From: an uncultured Hungatella sp.
GTDB lineage: Bacteria; Bacillota; Clostridia; Lachnospirales; Lachnospiraceae
Direction: 5' to 3'
NCBI GenBank assembly: GCA_949879795.1
Contig: CATLBR010000020.1
Coordinates: forward strand, 1 to 51,445
DNA length: 51,445 nt
Part shown: one piece after another, positions 26,811 through 35,320 of the stretch
How positions within the stretch are numbered: position 1 is the first letter of the stretch
Layout of the letters: every line of letters starts with the position of its first letter
Program-made: the position numbers and the translations under genes
The notes under the pieces: generated by a model
The model's database searches: none
Seen by the model: the letters and a program-made list of their open reading frames with translations, nothing else
Told to the model about the DNA's origin: nothing

Positions 26811-26884
26811 AATATCACTCCTTGCAGTTTTCTGTCGCATTCACAGCTTTTCAAAGTCTATCAGTCTGCGCATGTTCTGAAAGA

Positions 26885-26985
26885 GTATATCATAACTTGC
26901 CATAATCTGCAAGATTCCATGTTGACAGCTACACGGAAAAATATCCGTAAAACTAATTGAAGTGTCATCAGAAATATGATAAAAT
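26885..26985. promoter_or_regulatory. Divergent promoters for the NusG-domain gene and the FMN-binding protein gene
   Basis: On the minus strand, TTGCAG (26913-26908), 17 bp, TATACT (26890-26885). On the plus strand, TTGAAG (26957-26962), 17 bp, TAAAAT (26980-26985). A small ACGGA/TCCGT dyad (about 26932-26948) lies between them. Confidence 0.65.
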
Positions 26986-27075
26986 GTACTTTATCGCACA
27001 GAGTTTGTTCACAGAGGGCAAGCAGGTTGTCAGCGAAAAAGTGACAGCAATAAAACGTACAGGAGGAGTATAGAA

Positions 27076-28473
27076 ATGACACAGAAACAAAAGGGGTATG
27101 CCGGTCTCGGAGTGATGCTGGTTCTGGCGGCAGGTACAGTACTTGGCTCTGAGCCGCTCTACAAGGCCATCGACGCCATGTCAACGGAAAAGGTGGATTA
27201 CACGCCGGGGACTTATGTGGGAGCTGCTCAGGGTTTCGGGGGAGAAGTGGTGGCCACAGTGACCGTAGGCGCCGCCGGTATTGAAAGCGTGGAACTGGGC
27301 GGGGCAGGTGAGACGCCGGCCATCGGCGGAGCGGCTCTGGAACAGCTGCCATCCCTGTTTGTGGAGGCCAATTCTTCCAGAGTGGACGCGGTTGCAGGAG
27401 CGACCATCAGCAGCAATGCCGCTATGGAAGCAGTGCAGCAGGCACTTGACCAGGCCTCAGGAAAGATTGACGTGATTGAGAGGACAGAGCCGGAGACAGA
27501 GGCAGAGACTGAAAAAGCGGAAACTGCCAAAGCAGCGGCAGATGCAAATTATACACCTGGCACTTATGAGGGAACCGCAAAAGGTTTTGGCGGCGACGTG
27601 ACGGCTGTGGTGGTTGTTGGAGCTTCAGGGGCCGTGGAGTCGGTGGAACTGACCGGGGACGGAGAGACTCCGGAGCTGGGCGGCGAGGCACTGAAGACAC
27701 TGGCGCCCGCTTTTGTGGAAGCCAATTCCGCGGATGTGGACGGGGTGGCAGGATGTACCGTCAGCAGCAGCGCGGCTATGGAAGCAGTACAGGCGGCGCT
27801 TGATCAGGCATCCGGAGGCAGCGGGGCCGAGAAGGCGTCTGAGGAGACTACGAAGGCAGCCGAAGCGACCACCAAGGCGGCCAAAGCCGATACAAGCTAT
27901 GTACCGGGAACATATGAAGGGACGGCCAACGGTTTCGGAGGGGACGTGACAGCCAAGGTCACCGTCGATGCTTCCGGAATCAAGTCTGTGGAACTGACAG
28001 GGGATGACGAGACTCCCGGCTTGGGCCTGGATGCTTTGAAGACGCTGGCTCCTGCCTTTGAAGAGGCTGGTTCCGCCGAGATCGATGTGGTGGCAGGATG
28101 CACCGTGACCAGCAACGCAGCCATGGAGGCCGTGCAGGAGGCCCTTGATCAGGCGTCCGCCGCCGGTCCCGGTCAGACGTCCGCGGAGAAGACAGCAGAG
28201 GCAGGAGCTTATAAGCAGGGAACGTACGAGGGGACAGCCAAAGGTTTCGGAGGGGACGTGACGGCCAAGGTTACCATCGACGCTAACGGGATCAAGTCCG
28301 TAGAACTGACAGGAGACGACGAGACTCCCGGTTTGGGTCTTGATGCTCTGAAGACGCTGGCTCCTGCGTTCGAGGAGGCTGGTTCTGCCCAGATTGACGG
28401 GGTAGCAGGATGTACTGTGACCAGTGATGCGGCTATGGAGGCCGTGCAGGCCGCTTTGGATCAGGCAAAATAA
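27076..28473 (+). CDS. Secreted protein with four FMN-binding domains
   Basis: This 465-residue protein has an N-terminal hydrophobic signal or anchor (about 7-25) and four FMN_bind-type repeats at about 42-126, 159-246, 275-361 and 380-465, joined by Ala/Thr/Glu-rich linkers. Each repeat runs from PGTYEG through GFGGDV and VELTGDDETP to AGxT near its end. FMN_bind proteins carry FMN on a Thr/Ser by ApbE, normally within a GA[ST] motif. Repeat 1 has AGAT (107-110), but repeats 2-4 have AGCT with Cys in place of Ala. apbE lies 3.5 kb downstream. Repeats 3 and 4 are nearly identical, pointing to recent duplication. Confidence 0.85.
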   Translation: MTQKQKGYAGLGVMLVLAAGTVLGSEPLYKAIDAMSTEKVDYTPGTYVGAAQGFGGEVVATVTVGAAGIESVELGGAGETPAIGGAALEQLPSLFVEANSSRVDAVAGATISSNAAMEAVQQALDQASGKIDVIERTEPETEAETEKAETAKAAADANYTPGTYEGTAKGFGGDVTAVVVVGASGAVESVELTGDGETPELGGEALKTLAPAFVEANSADVDGVAGCTVSSSAAMEAVQAALDQASGGSGAEKASEETTKAAEATTKAAKADTSYVPGTYEGTANGFGGDVTAKVTVDASGIKSVELTGDDETPGLGLDALKTLAPAFEEAGSAEIDVVAGCTVTSNAAMEAVQEALDQASAAGPGQTSAEKTAEAGAYKQGTYEGTAKGFGGDVTAKVTIDANGIKSVELTGDDETPGLGLDALKTLAPAFEEAGSAQIDGVAGCTVTSDAAMEAVQAALDQAK

Positions 28474-28533
28474 CCCGAAATTGTCCCTGGGCGGTTTGGG
28501 GAAAACCGTACATTTCAAAGAAGATAAGAAAGG

Positions 28534-28581
28534 GGGCTGTCCCATGGGTGATCGGATATATCACAGGCGACAGCCCTTTTT
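28534..28581 (+). terminator. Terminator between the FMN-binding protein gene and the Gx transporter gene
   Basis: GGGCTGTC (28534-28541) pairs with GACAGCCC (28569-28576), with an inner GTGAT/ATCAC stem, and TTTTT follows. It lies about 50 bp before the next start codon, so it may act as an attenuator. Confidence 0.8.
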
Positions 28582-28628
28582 CATGTATCTGCGGACATTC
28601 TTTTTGTGAAAATATGACAGGAGCATGT

Positions 28629-29141
28629 ATGAATTCAAAAAAGACAGGCGCCTGGGTGGCGACTTATGGAATGCTGATCAGTCTGGCATTTATTTTCAGC
28701 TATCTTGAGGCTATCATTCCTATTCCCATCCCCATCCCGGGAGTGAAGCTGGGGCTTGCCAACCTGGTGACTATTGTAGGGCTGTACACTGTGGGAATTA
28801 AGGGGACAGTGGCTGTATCCCTGGTGAGGATCGTTCTGGTGGGATTTACCTTCGGCAATGCCTCCAGCATGATTTACAGTCTTGCGGGCGGAGGTTTAAG
28901 CCTGCTCCTTATGATATTGATTCAGAGGACCGGCCTGTTCAGCCAGACAGGCGTGAGCATTGTAGGAGGGATCGGACACAATATCGGACAGCTTTCCATC
29001 GCGGCGGTGGTGGTGCAGACTTCAGGGGTGTTTTACTATCTTCCTTTTCTCATGGTGGCGGGAATTGTGGCGGGAGCTGTCATCGGGCTTCTGGGCGGAC
29101 TGGTGACAGAGAGAATCAAAAATTTTGTAAAAAAATTGTAG
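28629..29141 (+). CDS. Gx transporter family protein (heptaprenyl diphosphate synthase component I-like)
   Basis: This 170-residue membrane protein of about five segments has the family signature YLEAIIPIPIPIPGVKLGLANLVTIV cut by repeated Pro-Ile, and GFTFGNASSMIYSLAGG. Such proteins are often labelled heptaprenyl diphosphate synthase component I but look like ECF-type S components; a substrate is not established. The ATG at 28629 follows CAGGAG. Its usual neighbours (NusG domain II, FMN-binding, ApbE) all occur nearby. An alternative reading from 28548 would begin inside the terminator. Confidence 0.85.
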   Translation: MNSKKTGAWVATYGMLISLAFIFSYLEAIIPIPIPIPGVKLGLANLVTIVGLYTVGIKGTVAVSLVRIVLVGFTFGNASSMIYSLAGGGLSLLLMILIQRTGLFSQTGVSIVGGIGHNIGQLSIAAVVVQTSGVFYYLPFLMVAGIVAGAVIGLLGGLVTERIKNFVKKL

Positions 29142-29186
29142 CTATTGTAGCTAATAAAGATAATATAAGAGATGGGAGGCGCTAAG

Positions 29187-30704
29187 ATGGTTAATCGCGC
29201 AATTAAAAAACTGGTGCAGTACGGACTTGACACAGGGCTGATCACGGAGGTGGACCGGATCTACGCCACAAACCAGCTTCTTGATGTTTTGGGGCTGGAT
29301 GAATATGAGGAGCAGGGGCCTCTGAAGGAGCAGGTGGTGCTGGAGGAAACGCTGAAGGAGCTGCTGGACTATGCCTGTGACAAAGGCCTGCTGCAGGAGG
29401 ACAGTGTCACCTACCGGGATCTTTTCGACACAAAGCTGATGAACTGTCTGATGCCCAGACCGGTGGAGGTAGTTCACGCTTTCTGGAAGCATTACCAGGA
29501 GTCGCCCAGAAAGGCTACAGACTATTTCTACAAACTGAGCCAGGATTCCGACTATATCAGAAGATATCGTGTGCGTAAAGACATCAAATGGGTGGCGAAA
29601 TCCAAATACGGCGATCTGGACATCACCATCAATCTGTCCAAACCGGAGAAAGACCCCAAGGCCATCGCTGCCGCCAAGCTGGCGAAGCAGAGCGGGTATC
29701 CCAAGTGCCTTCTGTGTATGGAGAATGTAGGGTACGCTGGGCGCGCCAACCATCCTGCCAGGAACAATCACCGCATCATACCCATCAATATCAACGACAG
29801 CCCGTGGGGATTCCAGTATTCCCCCTATGTATATTACAATGAGCACTGCATCGTATTCAACGGTCAGCATGTGCCTATGAAGATCGAGAGGGCGACTTTT
29901 GTCAAGCTGTTCGATTTCGTAGAGCTGTTCCCCCACTATTTCCTGGGCTCCAACGCAGATCTCCCCATAGTAGGCGGTTCCATCTTGAGCCATGACCATT
30001 TCCAGGGAGGGCATTACACCTTTGCCATGGCCAAGGCTCCCATGGAGAAAAAGTATAAGGTGAAGGGCTTTGAGGACGTGGAGGCAGGGATCGTCCGCTG
30101 GCCCATGTCTGTGGTTCGTCTCAGGTCGAAGGACTCCGACCGGCTGGTAGATTTGGGAGAGGTTATACTGAAGGCGTGGAGAGGATACACAGATGAGGAG
30201 GCCTTTGTCTACGCCGAGACTGACGGGGAACCTCACAATACCATCACGCCTATAGCCAGAAAGAACGGGGAGTTCTTCGAGCTGGATCTGGTTTTGCGCA
30301 ACAATATCGCCACGGAAGAATTTCCTCTGGGAGTGTATCACCCCCACCAGGAACTGCACCACATCAAGAAGGAAAACATCGGTCTCATCGAGGTTATGGG
30401 CCTTGCGGTTCTGCCTTCGAGACTGAGAGATGAGCTGGCTCTTCTGGGGGATTATATTGTGGAGGGAAAAGACATAAGCTCTGACGAGACCATCGCCAAA
30501 CACGCCCGGTGGGCTGAAGAGTTCCTTCCCAAGTACGAGAGTGTGACAAAGGATAATGTGGATGAGATTCTGCGAGCCGAGGTAGGCTTGGTGTTTGAGA
30601 AGGTGTTGGAGGACGCGGGGGTATATAAGTGCACAGAGGAAGGACGGAAGTTCTTTGATAGATTCCTGAAGTCTGTAGGATTTTTGCGGATAGATAAACC
30701 GTGA
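29187..30704 (+). CDS. galT: UDP-glucose--hexose-1-phosphate uridylyltransferase (class II GalT)
   Basis: This 505-residue enzyme exchanges UMP between UDP-glucose and galactose 1-phosphate in the Leloir pathway. It belongs to the longer Firmicutes-type GalT (class II) rather than the 350-residue E. coli type. Conserved features include NHPARNNHRIIPI (near 190), SHDHFQGGHYTFAMAKA (near 270) and HPHQELHHIKKENIGLIEVMGLAVLP (split around residue 390) carrying catalytic His. The ATG at 29187 follows GGGAGG. galE is elsewhere in the window, and no galK is seen. Confidence 0.95.
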   Translation: MVNRAIKKLVQYGLDTGLITEVDRIYATNQLLDVLGLDEYEEQGPLKEQVVLEETLKELLDYACDKGLLQEDSVTYRDLFDTKLMNCLMPRPVEVVHAFWKHYQESPRKATDYFYKLSQDSDYIRRYRVRKDIKWVAKSKYGDLDITINLSKPEKDPKAIAAAKLAKQSGYPKCLLCMENVGYAGRANHPARNNHRIIPININDSPWGFQYSPYVYYNEHCIVFNGQHVPMKIERATFVKLFDFVELFPHYFLGSNADLPIVGGSILSHDHFQGGHYTFAMAKAPMEKKYKVKGFEDVEAGIVRWPMSVVRLRSKDSDRLVDLGEVILKAWRGYTDEEAFVYAETDGEPHNTITPIARKNGEFFELDLVLRNNIATEEFPLGVYHPHQELHHIKKENIGLIEVMGLAVLPSRLRDELALLGDYIVEGKDISSDETIAKHARWAEEFLPKYESVTKDNVDEILRAEVGLVFEKVLEDAGVYKCTEEGRKFFDRFLKSVGFLRIDKP

Positions 30705-30714
30705 TTTTTCCAAA

Positions 30715-30823
30715 GAAAACCTTCATGCGCCCAGCGGGCGGGTGCTCCACCACCCATAAGAGTCTGCGGGCGCATTTGGCATCCCTGAATTGATGCCGCC
30801 TATTCGGCGGCAGACTTTCAAAG
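30715..30823 (-). repeat. 109-bp repeat, inverted single copy left of the PAP2 gene
   Basis: Read on the minus strand from 30823, this matches the unit repeated at 31525-31851, starting CTTTGAAAGTCTGCCGCCG and including the GCCGCC...GGCGGC hairpin and ATGGGTGGTGG. It is more diverged than the tandem copies. Together they enclose the PAP2 gene between inverted repeats. Confidence 0.85.
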
Positions 30824-30826
30824 AAA

Positions 30827-30851
30827 AAGCCTTGAGTTTAACTCAGGGCTT
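30827..30851 (-). terminator. Terminator overlapping the PAP2 stop codon
   Basis: AAGCCTTGAGT (30827-30837) pairs with ACTCAGGGCTT (30841-30851) around a TTA loop that is the stop codon itself. A-rich sequence on the left reads as a T-run on the minus strand. Confidence 0.75.
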
Positions 30852-31494
30852 TTCTTGTGATTCTCCGCCATCCTGCGCCGTAGCTCTCACCGTAGACCAC
30901 CGGATACAGGGCATAACACATGATGATGGAACCGAGACCGTCCACAACCGAGTGCTGCTTTAAAAATACGGTGGACAGGCAGATGGACAGGGCAAGTATG
31001 AAGGACAAACGCACGATCCATGGATGATTCTTGAAACAGCTGCTCCTGGCCACAGCGATGTGTACCACGATGGAGTTGAACACATGTACGCTGGGGAAGA
31101 TGTTGGTGGAGGTGTCAGCCTCATGGAGGCGGGATACCAGCCAGGCAAACACATTCTTTCCAGGGTCAACCACGGGCCGCATGTCGGTACCGTTCTTGTA
31201 GAAGGTACAGATCAACAGACTGATGGTCATACCTGTAAACAGCAAGGTGCACATCCGATAGTAATCTTGTTTGTTTTTAAAAAAGAAATACATGATGACG
31301 CCGCCCACATAGGGGAACCATATAAGATAGGGGACGATAAAATACTCGTTAAACGGAATGAGATCATCAAGCCATGTGTGTATGATGTGATAATTCTTTG
31401 TGACGGTACGCTCCAAATATAAAAACCAGGGAAGATAGATAAACCCATAACACAAAATCCATGCATGTTTATAACGTGCCAAAAGCTGTTTCAT
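30838..31494 (-). CDS. PAP2-family membrane phosphatase
   Basis: This 218-residue protein has about six membrane segments and the acid-phosphatase motifs KNGTDMRP (C1-like), FPSVHV (C2, catalytic His) and KQHSVVDGLG (C3, nucleophile His and Asp). Such enzymes dephosphorylate lipids such as phosphatidic acid or undecaprenyl pyrophosphate, or transfer phosphoinositol groups. The length and motif pattern resemble the PAP2_3 (inositolphosphotransferase-like) branch. I chose the ATG at 31494 since AAAGGTG lies 6 nt upstream. The gene is isolated between inverted copies of a 109-bp repeat, which may mean it arrived as a unit. Confidence 0.85.
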   Translation of the reverse strand: MKQLLARYKHAWILCYGFIYLPWFLYLERTVTKNYHIIHTWLDDLIPFNEYFIVPYLIWFPYVGGVIMYFFFKNKQDYYRMCTLLFTGMTISLLICTFYKNGTDMRPVVDPGKNVFAWLVSRLHEADTSTNIFPSVHVFNSIVVHIAVARSSCFKNHPWIVRLSFILALSICLSTVFLKQHSVVDGLGSIIMCYALYPVVYGESYGAGWRRITRKALS

Positions 31495-31524
31495 AATATT
31501 CACCTTTCTGGTGTATAACCATTA

Positions 31525-31851
31525 CTTTGAAAGTCCGCCGCCGATTAGGCGGCATGAATTCAGGTATGCCTAATGCGCCCGCCAAACTTTCATGGGTGGT
31601 GGCGCGCCTGCCCGCCGGGCGCAAGCAGGTTTGCTTTGAAAGTCCGCCGCCGATTAGGCGGCATGAATTCAGGTATGCCTAATGCGCCCGCCAAACTTTC
31701 ATGGGTGGTGGCGCGCCTGCCCGCCGGGCGCAAGCAGGTTTACTTTGAAAGTCCGCCGCCGATTAGGCGGCATGAATTCGGGTATGCCTAATGCGCCCGC
31801 CAAACTTTCATGGGTGGTAGTGCACCCGCTCACGGGGCGCATGGAGGTTTA
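31525..31851 (+). repeat. Three tandem 109-bp repeat units
   Basis: Units begin with CTTTGAAAGTCCGCCGCCG at 31525, 31634 and 31743, so the period is exactly 109 bp. Units 1 and 2 are almost identical; unit 3 differs in its last third (TGCACCCGCTCACGGGGCGC), where it resembles the inverted copy at 30715-30823. Each unit holds a perfect GCCGCC-gatta-GGCGGC hairpin and a GCCC-gcc-GGGC hairpin, so the transcript would be highly folded. Open frames through the array are by-products of the repeat. This fills the gap between the PAP2 gene and apbE. Confidence 0.95.
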
Positions 31852-31996
31852 CCTTAAAAAATATATGGAGAACTTTTGTGGATTATAACACAATCTGCCC
31901 GCAAGAACAAGGGTGTTTAAGAAATGTTAAGAAACATATGCGTTTTTTTATGTTATACTTAAAAACTGAAAAAGAAGGTTTGGAGGAAAAAGGTTT

Positions 31997-33094
31997 ATGA
32001 GAAGAAATGGAATAAGGGCACTGCTTCTGACGGCTGTTATAGCAGCGGCATCAGGAGGAGCACTGGAAGGCTGCAAAAAACAGGAAGCGGGGCCGCAGCA
32101 GGAGACGAAGACAGAATCGGAACTTCACAGGTATGATGTTCAGTTTCTGGATCTGTTCGACACGGTTACCAGCATGGTGGGATATGCCCCGGACGAAGAG
32201 ACCTTTCGAATGTATGCCCAGGAACTTTATGATGAGCTGAAGATGTATCATCAGCTGTATGACATTTACAATGATTACGAGGGACTTTCCAATATAAAGA
32301 CCATCAACGACCAGGCGGGAAAGGCGCCGGTGAAGGTGGATGAGAAGATTATCTCCATGCTGAAGGAGGCAGTGGAGATGGACGAGAAGACTGACGGTTA
32401 CATTAACGTGGCTATGGGAAGCGTGCTGTCCATCTGGCATGAGTATCGGACAGAGGGAATCTATGATCCGGAAAATGCCAAGATTCCGCCTGTGGAGGAA
32501 CTTGAGGCGGCGGCAAAGCATGTGGATATCAGTCAGGTGGTCATCGATGAGGCCGCCTCCACGGTTTATATTCCGGATCCGGACATGAGCCTGGATGTAG
32601 GCTCTATAGCAAAAGGGTATGCCACGGAGATGGTGTGCCGAAAATTGGAGGAGGACGGCTTGAACAAGGCTCTCGTAAGTGTGGGAGGCAATGTGAAGGC
32701 TATCGGAGATAAAGGGGACGGAACCCTGTGGAAAGTGGGAATTCAGAATCCTGATCTGTCCAGCAAAACCAGATATCTTCACACAGTGGAACTGAAGGAT
32801 ATATCGCTGGTGACCAGCGGTTCCTACCAGAGGTACTACACCGTGGACGGGGTGGAGTACCATCACATCATTCACCCTGAACTTCTGATGCCGTGGGATG
32901 AGTATGATTCTGTCTCCATCCTGTGCAGGGATTCCGGAATGGCGGACTGTCTGTCCACGGCGGTGTTCAACATGGAATTTGAAGATGGAAAAGCACTGAT
33001 TGAGAGCCTGGAAGATGTGGAGGCCATGTGGATCTTTAAAGACGGGAAGGAAGAGTACAGTTCCGGCTTTCGGGCATTTATGACGGAGGAGTGA
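31997..33094 (+). CDS. apbE: FAD:protein FMN transferase (ApbE), lipoprotein
   Basis: This 365-residue enzyme attaches FMN from FAD covalently to Thr/Ser of target proteins outside the membrane. A signal peptide with lipobox (LEGC, Cys near residue 26) anchors it. Family motifs are FDTVTSMVGY near 50, SLDVGSIAKGYATEMV near 197, ALVSVGGNVKAIG near 225 and VTSGSYQRYYTVDGVEYHHI near 273. A plausible target is the four-repeat FMN-binding protein 3.5 kb upstream. The stop overlaps the region just before the next gene (ATG at 33097), so they are co-transcribed. Confidence 0.95.
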   Translation: MRRNGIRALLLTAVIAAASGGALEGCKKQEAGPQQETKTESELHRYDVQFLDLFDTVTSMVGYAPDEETFRMYAQELYDELKMYHQLYDIYNDYEGLSNIKTINDQAGKAPVKVDEKIISMLKEAVEMDEKTDGYINVAMGSVLSIWHEYRTEGIYDPENAKIPPVEELEAAAKHVDISQVVIDEAASTVYIPDPDMSLDVGSIAKGYATEMVCRKLEEDGLNKALVSVGGNVKAIGDKGDGTLWKVGIQNPDLSSKTRYLHTVELKDISLVTSGSYQRYYTVDGVEYHHIIHPELLMPWDEYDSVSILCRDSGMADCLSTAVFNMEFEDGKALIESLEDVEAMWIFKDGKEEYSSGFRAFMTEE

Positions 33095-33096
33095 GA

Positions 33097-34044
33097 ATGG
33101 ATAAAAAGACTGTAGGCAGCAGTGCGCTGCTGGGGTTGGCGGCGCTGATATGGGGTGTGGCCTTTGTGGCTCAGAGCCTGGGTATGGAGTATGTAGGGGC
33201 CTTCACATTTAATGCCTGCCGATTTCTTATAGGAGGCGGGGTGCTGGTTCCCGTCATCTGGTTTATGGGGGGAGAAAAGAGAAAATCGGGTAAAGAAAAT
33301 GTGTCGGGCACTGGCGGGGAACCGGGCGAGAGCAGGGAAACCGGGCGGCGGCAGAGGCAGAAGAAGCAGAAGACGGCGATTGCGGGGGGAGTCTGCTGTG
33401 GAGCTGCCTTGTTTGTGGCAAGCTCCTTTCAGCAGTTCGGGGTGGCTCACACCACCGTGGGGAAGGCGGGATTTATCACGGCCCTCTATATTGTCATTGT
33501 GCCTTTGCTTGGGATTTTTTTGAAAAAGAAAGTATTGTGGAGCGTGTGGGTCAGTGTGGCTTTGGCCACGGCGGGCATGTATCTCCTTTGTATGAGTGAA
33601 GGGTTGAAAGTGAACAAAGGGGATATATATGTGTTTATCTGTGCCGTATGCTTTTCTTTCCATATCCTGATCATCGATTATTTTTCTCCGAAAGCGGACG
33701 GGGTGATAATTTCCTGTGTACAGTTTTTTACGGCGGGGGCTCTATCCTGTGTCATGACGGTTATTTTTGAGACTGTAAAGCTGTCTTCTGTTATAGCTGC
33801 GGGGGCTCCTATTCTGTATGCGGGCATCATGTCCTGCGGGGTAGGGTACACCTTGCAGGTGGTGGCCCAGAAAAACACGGATCCGGTGCTGGCCTCCCTG
33901 ATTCTCAGTCTTGAGTCAGCCTTTTCTCTGCTGGCCGGCTGGGTGATCCTGGGTCAGAAGCTGTCACCAAAGGAGTTGGGGGGGTGCGTGCTGATGTTCA
34001 GCGCCATCATCCTGGCTCAGGTTCCGGTCGGGAAGAAAAGATAG
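33097..34044 (+). CDS. EamA-family (DMT) transporter
   Basis: This 315-residue protein has about ten membrane segments in two EamA halves (about 10-155 and 165-305). A long basic, Gly/Glu/Arg-rich cytoplasmic loop (about residues 58-90) separates segments 2 and 3 and is longer than usual. The start ALIWGVAFVAQSLGMEYVGAFTFNACRF is typical of this family. Members export amino acids, metabolites or drugs; the substrate is unknown. GGAGGAG lies just before the ATG at 33097, 2 nt after the apbE stop. Confidence 0.9.
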   Translation: MDKKTVGSSALLGLAALIWGVAFVAQSLGMEYVGAFTFNACRFLIGGGVLVPVIWFMGGEKRKSGKENVSGTGGEPGESRETGRRQRQKKQKTAIAGGVCCGAALFVASSFQQFGVAHTTVGKAGFITALYIVIVPLLGIFLKKKVLWSVWVSVALATAGMYLLCMSEGLKVNKGDIYVFICAVCFSFHILIIDYFSPKADGVIISCVQFFTAGALSCVMTVIFETVKLSSVIAAGAPILYAGIMSCGVGYTLQVVAQKNTDPVLASLILSLESAFSLLAGWVILGQKLSPKELGGCVLMFSAIILAQVPVGKKR

Positions 34045-34054
34045 GGGATTGTTC

Positions 34055-35209
34055 TCAGGCGCTCCCCAGCATGGTTTCCATGAGAACCAGCCCTGCCCGG
34101 AACAGTCTCATGAGCTGCCATATGGCGATGCCCTTCAGGTGGTATTGCTCCACCAGACGAAACTTTTCTCTCCAGCTCCTTACATCCTCAAACCAGACTT
34201 CATGTTCCACGCCGTATTGCCAGTAGCGGTAGTAAGGGGATTGGGCAGTCTGGTCAAAACGGATGGGGACGCCGTAGAATACGGCCGTCTCCACGGCTTC
34301 CACGCTGCCTATGGTTCTCGCCGCAGTGGTTCCGCTCACGTAGGGGAGAGGCCAGTCGTAGCCATAGTTGGGAACGCCCAGGCAGATTTTGCCGGCAGGG
34401 ATTTTGGTGAGAGCATATGACAGGACTCTGCGCACTTGATTGATGGGGGCTATGGACATGGGGGGCCCGTAGGTATACCCCCACTCATAAGTCATCAATA
34501 TCACCCAGTTGGCGGCGGCTCCCAGGCCGCCGTAATCAATGCCCTCGTACAGCAGCCCCTTCTGATCGTCCGAGTGTTTTGGGGCCAGGGCTACGGAGAC
34601 TTGATATCCCAGAGTGTTCAGCACGCTCGCGGCGTAAGCCACAAAGGTAGTAAATGCGTCTCTGTCTTCCTTGAGCACGTATTCAAAATCGATATTTACC
34701 GCCAGATATCCTTTCTCCAGCATTACGGCGGCCAGGCTGTTTACCAGTCTGCGCTGTACAGACTGACGGTTTACCAGAACACTGACCAGGTTGTTGTTGA
34801 AACGCCCGTCGGCGCCCAGAGGCGTCAGGGTCAGAGTGGGTATGACTCCTGTGCGGAGAGAATTCTGGATCATCCAGGTGTCGTCCAGGGTGGGAGGGAT
34901 CAGATCTCCGGAGGCCGTGAATCCATAGGAAAATATAGCCAGTTCAGAGAGAAAGCCCAGGGTTTCACCGAGCACCGGAGGGGAGATAAAGGGATAGGCA
35001 TAGCCGCTTCTGAAAACAGACTGTGGAGAGGCAGAGCAGATAGTCTCCGCCCTGCCTGAGCCATTGCCGGGAAAAAGCAGGGCCTGGCCCAGGGCGAGCC
35101 TGTAGGGAGGAGCAAGCTGATTGATCTCTATGATAGAATTTACGTCCGCCCCCTGCTGACGGGCAATGGTGTCGACAGTGTCGTTCTGGCCCACTACATA
35201 TATTTCCAT
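34055..35209 (-). CDS. LysM and GH18 domain protein, spore cortex hydrolase-like (SleL/YaaH)
   Basis: This 384-residue protein has one LysM peptidoglycan-binding domain (about 1-46, IYVVGQNDTVDTIARQQGA) and a glycoside hydrolase family 18 barrel (about 70-375). The GH18 catalytic line appears as VNIDFEYV near residue 177, with the Glu acid. It resembles SleL/YaaH-type N-acetylglucosaminidases that act on spore cortex during germination. There is no signal peptide, as with spore coat proteins such as SleL. Consistent with sigK in the same window. It converges on the EamA gene with only 10 bp between. Confidence 0.9.
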   Translation of the reverse strand: MEIYVVGQNDTVDTIARQQGADVNSIIEINQLAPPYRLALGQALLFPGNGSGRAETICSASPQSVFRSGYAYPFISPPVLGETLGFLSELAIFSYGFTASGDLIPPTLDDTWMIQNSLRTGVIPTLTLTPLGADGRFNNNLVSVLVNRQSVQRRLVNSLAAVMLEKGYLAVNIDFEYVLKEDRDAFTTFVAYAASVLNTLGYQVSVALAPKHSDDQKGLLYEGIDYGGLGAAANWVILMTYEWGYTYGPPMSIAPINQVRRVLSYALTKIPAGKICLGVPNYGYDWPLPYVSGTTAARTIGSVEAVETAVFYGVPIRFDQTAQSPYYRYWQYGVEHEVWFEDVRSWREKFRLVEQYHLKGIAIWQLMRLFRAGLVLMETMLGSA

Positions 35210-35320
35210 GAGGTAACCTGCTGTTTTTTATCAGCATATTGGGCGGGAAAGGAGGATATGAATTTTTTTGCAATACTTTTCAGCGCGCCGCGGATTTATG
35301 GCAAGCCACAAAGTAATATT

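Noticed and set aside
31525..31851. Tandem repeats considered as a CRISPR array
   Set aside because: The units are 109 bp head-to-tail with no unique spacers, and no cas genes are present.
31573..31888. Open frames through the tandem 109-bp repeats
   Set aside because: Since 109 is not a multiple of 3, the frame shifts from unit to unit. These are by-products of the repeat, without ribosome binding sites.
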